From Treponema sp. UBA7590 (GTDB lineage Bacteria > Spirochaetota > Spirochaetia > Treponematales > Treponemataceae): 64,000 nt of DNA. The stretch is from contig DLKK01000084.1 in the NCBI GenBank assembly GCA_002478955.1, positions 1-64,000 on the forward strand. Reading direction: 5' to 3'. The position numbers were made by a program, and so were the translations under genes. Positions 61,841-64,000 of this stretch are shown piece after piece; positions within the stretch are counted from its first letter, which is position 1; every line of letters begins with the position of its first letter. The notes below the pieces were generated by a model, which worked only from the letters and a program-made list of their open reading frames with translations, did no database searches and was not told where the DNA came from.

Positions 61841-61869
61841 AATATACCAAAAACCTTCATTGTAAGCAA
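61841..61869 (-). promoter_or_regulatory. Promoter of the ychJ operon, leaderless start
   Basis: On the minus strand TTGCTT, 17 bases, TATATT, then TAGGTT and the ATG at 61834. The AGG is too close to the ATG to serve as a ribosome site. Confidence 0.6.
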
Positions 61870-61872
61870 TTA

Positions 61873-61909
61873 TCGGGCGTTCCCGTCACAAACTCACGTT
61901 CGCGCCGAT
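61873..61909. repeat. Short GC-rich repeat-like fragment
   Basis: About 35 bases of some 60 percent G+C with partly inverted ends (TCGGGCG and CGCGCCGA) lie between the GH18 stop and the ychJ promoter. It may be a remnant of a dispersed palindromic element. Confidence 0.3.
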
Positions 61910-61913
61910 TAAC

Positions 61914-62954
61914 TCATTTATTCTCCGCATCATTTTCTTCAATTTTAAGCCATTGCCAGATATTTTTATCTTCTTGCCCGATTCGCCAGAATGCAATCTT
62001 GTTCACCGAATATTCTTTATAAAGTCTCATTTTTGCAACTGTTGAATAAGCGTCCTCAAACCAGAAATTCGCCTTGACTTTCATTGTTACTTCAACATTC
62101 GGAATGTCGTTTACGTAAGTTACACGTCCAGCCTTATATTCATCAATAATTCTGTTTACGCCTTCAAAATACCATGCCTGAGCAGGCTTTTCATTTGCCC
62201 AGCTTCTTCCGTAAAAAGGCAGCCCAATAACAAGCTTTTCCTGCGGAATAACTGTCACCGCATAGTCAGCAATTTTTTCGCACCAGTTCATGGACGCAAT
62301 CGGCCCCGGCTGGCTGGTTGACCAGTGTTCATCGTAGGCCATAATCATTACCCTGTCTGCCAATGCCGCAATTTTTTCATACGGAAAAGTATCATCGCTA
62401 ATCGTTTTTACACGAGCAGGAACGCAAACCGTAAACATTTTTTCAGCTTTTTTGCATTCATTCTTAAGTTTTTCCAAAAAATTCAGGAAATTCTGAACAT
62501 CTTTTCCCGGAATCAACTCGTAATCAACATTTATTCCGTCAAAAGGCTCTGCGGCTTCCATAATTTCTTTTATCATTTTGTCCGTAATCTCAAATTTTGG
62601 ATCAAGAACAAAATGAGTCAGGCTTTTACTGTCGCAAACAAGAACAAGATGAACTCTTCCGGGAAAATTCGCAAGTTTGCTTCGGTCTGGAACATTCGCA
62701 AGATTTCCGTAACAGTCAACATCCGCGGCAAAAAATCCAACATCAGTAAGTGGCAAATCGTTATCAAATTCATAAAAACGACTTTGCATTACCCATCCCC
62801 AAATTTCCTGCATTTCAACAGGTTCTCCAGAAATCGGTTTTTGCCTATAAGCCGTTTTTCTTTGATTTTTCGGGTTTTCCAAAGATTTTTTACTTCCTGC
62901 AACGACATTAAAAAACACGCAAAAAAACAACAAAATTGAAAAAATTTTCTTCAT
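61914..62954 (-). CDS. Exported glycoside hydrolase family 18 protein
   Basis: A 346-residue protein with the signal peptide MKKIFSILLFFCVFFNVVAG and a GH18 TIM barrel. The active-site strand is FDGINVDYE, the D-G-x-N-x-D-x-E variant typical of peptidoglycan N-acetylglucosaminidases such as SleL/YaaH rather than chitinases. MIMAYDEHW and the late FWFEDAYS support the fold. It probably trims cell wall in the periplasm. It starts 15 bases after the ABC gene. Confidence 0.88.
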   Translation of the reverse strand: MKKIFSILLFFCVFFNVVAGSKKSLENPKNQRKTAYRQKPISGEPVEMQEIWGWVMQSRFYEFDNDLPLTDVGFFAADVDCYGNLANVPDRSKLANFPGRVHLVLVCDSKSLTHFVLDPKFEITDKMIKEIMEAAEPFDGINVDYELIPGKDVQNFLNFLEKLKNECKKAEKMFTVCVPARVKTISDDTFPYEKIAALADRVMIMAYDEHWSTSQPGPIASMNWCEKIADYAVTVIPQEKLVIGLPFYGRSWANEKPAQAWYFEGVNRIIDEYKAGRVTYVNDIPNVEVTMKVKANFWFEDAYSTVAKMRLYKEYSVNKIAFWRIGQEDKNIWQWLKIEENDAENK

Positions 62955-62969
62955 GACGCAAAATCCATC

Positions 62970-64000
62970 TTATTGTTCAAGAATTTTATACATCGGCTCT
63001 TCATCAGGATGAAGTTCAAGTACGTGTTTTTCGCATTTTAAGACTTCGCTTGGCTCATGCGTTACATGCACAAATGTTGTTGTTCCAAGCTCCGCAATAA
63101 GTTCAAGCAAATCAAGAGTCTTCTGGCGCATCTGTTCATCAAGTCCGTGACAAGGCTCATCAAGAATCATTATTGGCGGACATTTTACCGCGCCACGAAG
63201 AATAAGAATCGCGCGCTGCTCGCCATAACTTAAATCACCAAAAGATTCCCTGCCGCGCCCTTCAAATCCTCCAAGTTTCAACCATTCTTCCGCAGCAACT
63301 ATTTCTACATCGGTCGGAATTTCATACATTCCGATAGAATCATGGAATCCGCTTATAATCACATCTCGCAAAGAAGTTCCACCCAACATCCTATATTCAA
63401 CATGAAGCCTATAAGAAACAATTCCAAGCCTATGTTTTATTTCCCAGATTGTTTCGCCTGAACCACGTGGCGCACCGAAAATTTTTATATCATTGCAGAA
63501 AACCTGCCTATTGTCGCCGGTAATAAGCTCAAGCAATGTAGTTTTTCCAGAACCATTCGAGCCGCGGATAAGCCAATGCTCGCCGCGCTTTAAAGTCCAG
63601 GTTAAATTGCGCAGAACTTTATGGTCATCCCAGCCGACATTAACATTGTGCATTTCCACAAGAATATCATTTTCAGGCTGATAATTTTCAACGCCCATGA
63701 CGATATTCACATCATTGCTGAGTTTTTTTACCGTTGCGGCAAATTTTTCGTAATTTGCTTTTCGATTTTTTTCATTTTCCTTGTTTTTTTCTTCTACAAT
63801 CTTCTCGTAATCTGATTTTTTTCCGCAGAAAGAAATTTTTCCGTCTGTAAATTCAATCACATTTGTTATTGCGGCAGGAATTTCAACATAACGTTCCATG
63901 CTCAAAATAATCCGCGGAAAAGTTGAATCATTTTTATTGTCATTCAATTGCTTGCCTGCGATTGTGTCAAAAAAATCAAGCAGAATTCCGCGGCTTTCTG
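62970..64000 (-). CDS. Tandem ABC ATPase (ModF-like), C-terminal domain and end of the first domain
   Basis: The open frame continues past the right edge, so the gene is partial; the TTG at 63947 is not the start. The last visible upstream residues ESRGILLDFFDTIAGKQ are the end of a first ATPase domain. The complete second domain has SNGSGKTTLLEL, DLSYGEQRAILILRG, MILDEPCHGLD and HVTHEPSE. No membrane partner is seen. Twin-domain soluble ATPases of the ModF type are linked to molybdate transport in some bacteria, but the role here is unproven. Confidence 0.82.
   Translation of the reverse strand, partial: ESRGILLDFFDTIAGKQLNDNKNDSTFPRIILSMERYVEIPAAITNVIEFTDGKISFCGKKSDYEKIVEEKNKENEKNRKANYEKFAATVKKLSNDVNIVMGVENYQPENDILVEMHNVNVGWDDHKVLRNLTWTLKRGEHWLIRGSNGSGKTTLLELITGDNRQVFCNDIKIFGAPRGSGETIWEIKHRLGIVSYRLHVEYRMLGGTSLRDVIISGFHDSIGMYEIPTDVEIVAAEEWLKLGGFEGRGRESFGDLSYGEQRAILILRGAVKCPPIMILDEPCHGLDEQMRQKTLDLLELIAELGTTTFVHVTHEPSEVLKCEKHVLELHPDEEPMYKILEQ

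Noticed and set aside
63947..63949. TTG as start of the right-most ABC ATPase
   Set aside because: The frame stays open to the window edge, and the preceding residues look like the end of a first ABC domain.
1..64000. CRISPR array, prophage, transposase, rRNA, tRNA or riboswitch
   Set aside because: No regularly spaced repeats, phage structural genes, transposase genes, tRNA-like cloverleaf with CCA-type arms or known riboswitch core was seen in the intergenic regions read.

Overview
The window is about 64 kb of AT-rich chromosome, densely coding, with genes in short operons on both strands. Codon use, the set of treponemal-type lipoproteins, the FadD-like acyl-CoA synthetase, the UPF0210 fragment, EFR1-type ferredoxin and ECF transporters all fit a Treponema-like spirochaete, probably a gut or rumen type. 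That placement is inference from gene content; no rRNA or tRNA gene is present to confirm it.

Layout. 1-4.0 kb (minus): TPR-GGDEF diguanylate cyclase, TetR regulator and the start of a UPF0210 protein. 4.2-6.1 kb: divergent long-chain acyl-CoA synthetase. 6.1-11.0 kb (minus): ptsI, der, a MerR-type regulator and an Rsm22-type rRNA methyltransferase, apparently one operon. 11.1-14.0 kb: CotH-kinase, VTC polyphosphate polymerase and DUF4956 group. 14-17 kb: acetyltransferase, PQ-loop-like protein, LysR regulator and uppP. 16.9-18.6 kb (minus): a compact, GC-richer three-gene cassette (DUF6434/SAP, an unrecognised Cys-rich protein, DUF3781). 18.6-20.4 kb: ettA. 20.4-23.0 kb: a large lipoprotein.

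23.0-28.7 kb is the accessory island and the most interesting stretch. It holds a type I toxin-antitoxin-like locus, a type III restriction-modification pair (mod, res), an XRE regulator and hicAB. Two copies of one promoter/operator region, with the start of the XRE gene, flank mod-res. Two copies of the XRE 3' end flank hicAB. The operator palindrome sits inside leftward promoters for both mod-res and the large lipoprotein, so the XRE protein looks like a controller protein. The pattern suggests that the island was built into, and duplicated, an ancestral XRE gene beside yitT.

28.7-41 kb: yitT, asnB with an unusual hairpin leader, trkH/trkA, an ECF substrate-binding subunit, a GGDEF-EAL phosphodiesterase, hrpB and a degenerate hemolysin III protein. 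41-53 kb: metF, an S1-domain protein, the bioYMN biotin importer under a BirA-type operator, pyrF, a lipase with a beta-rich tail, a fused PyrK-PyrD whose linker is encoded by a palindromic repeat, a THUMP rRNA methyltransferase, a TetR regulator and a lipoprotein. 53.5-64 kb (minus): a 1466-residue double debranching enzyme, EFR1 ferredoxin, an epimerase with a zinc-ribbon tail, rlmB, a YchJ-type SEC-C protein, a GH18 protein and the end of a tandem ABC ATPase.

A second theme is promoter architecture. At least nine genes lack a Shine-Dalgarno site and instead have a -10 hexamer 6-7 bases before ATG, which predicts leaderless mRNAs.
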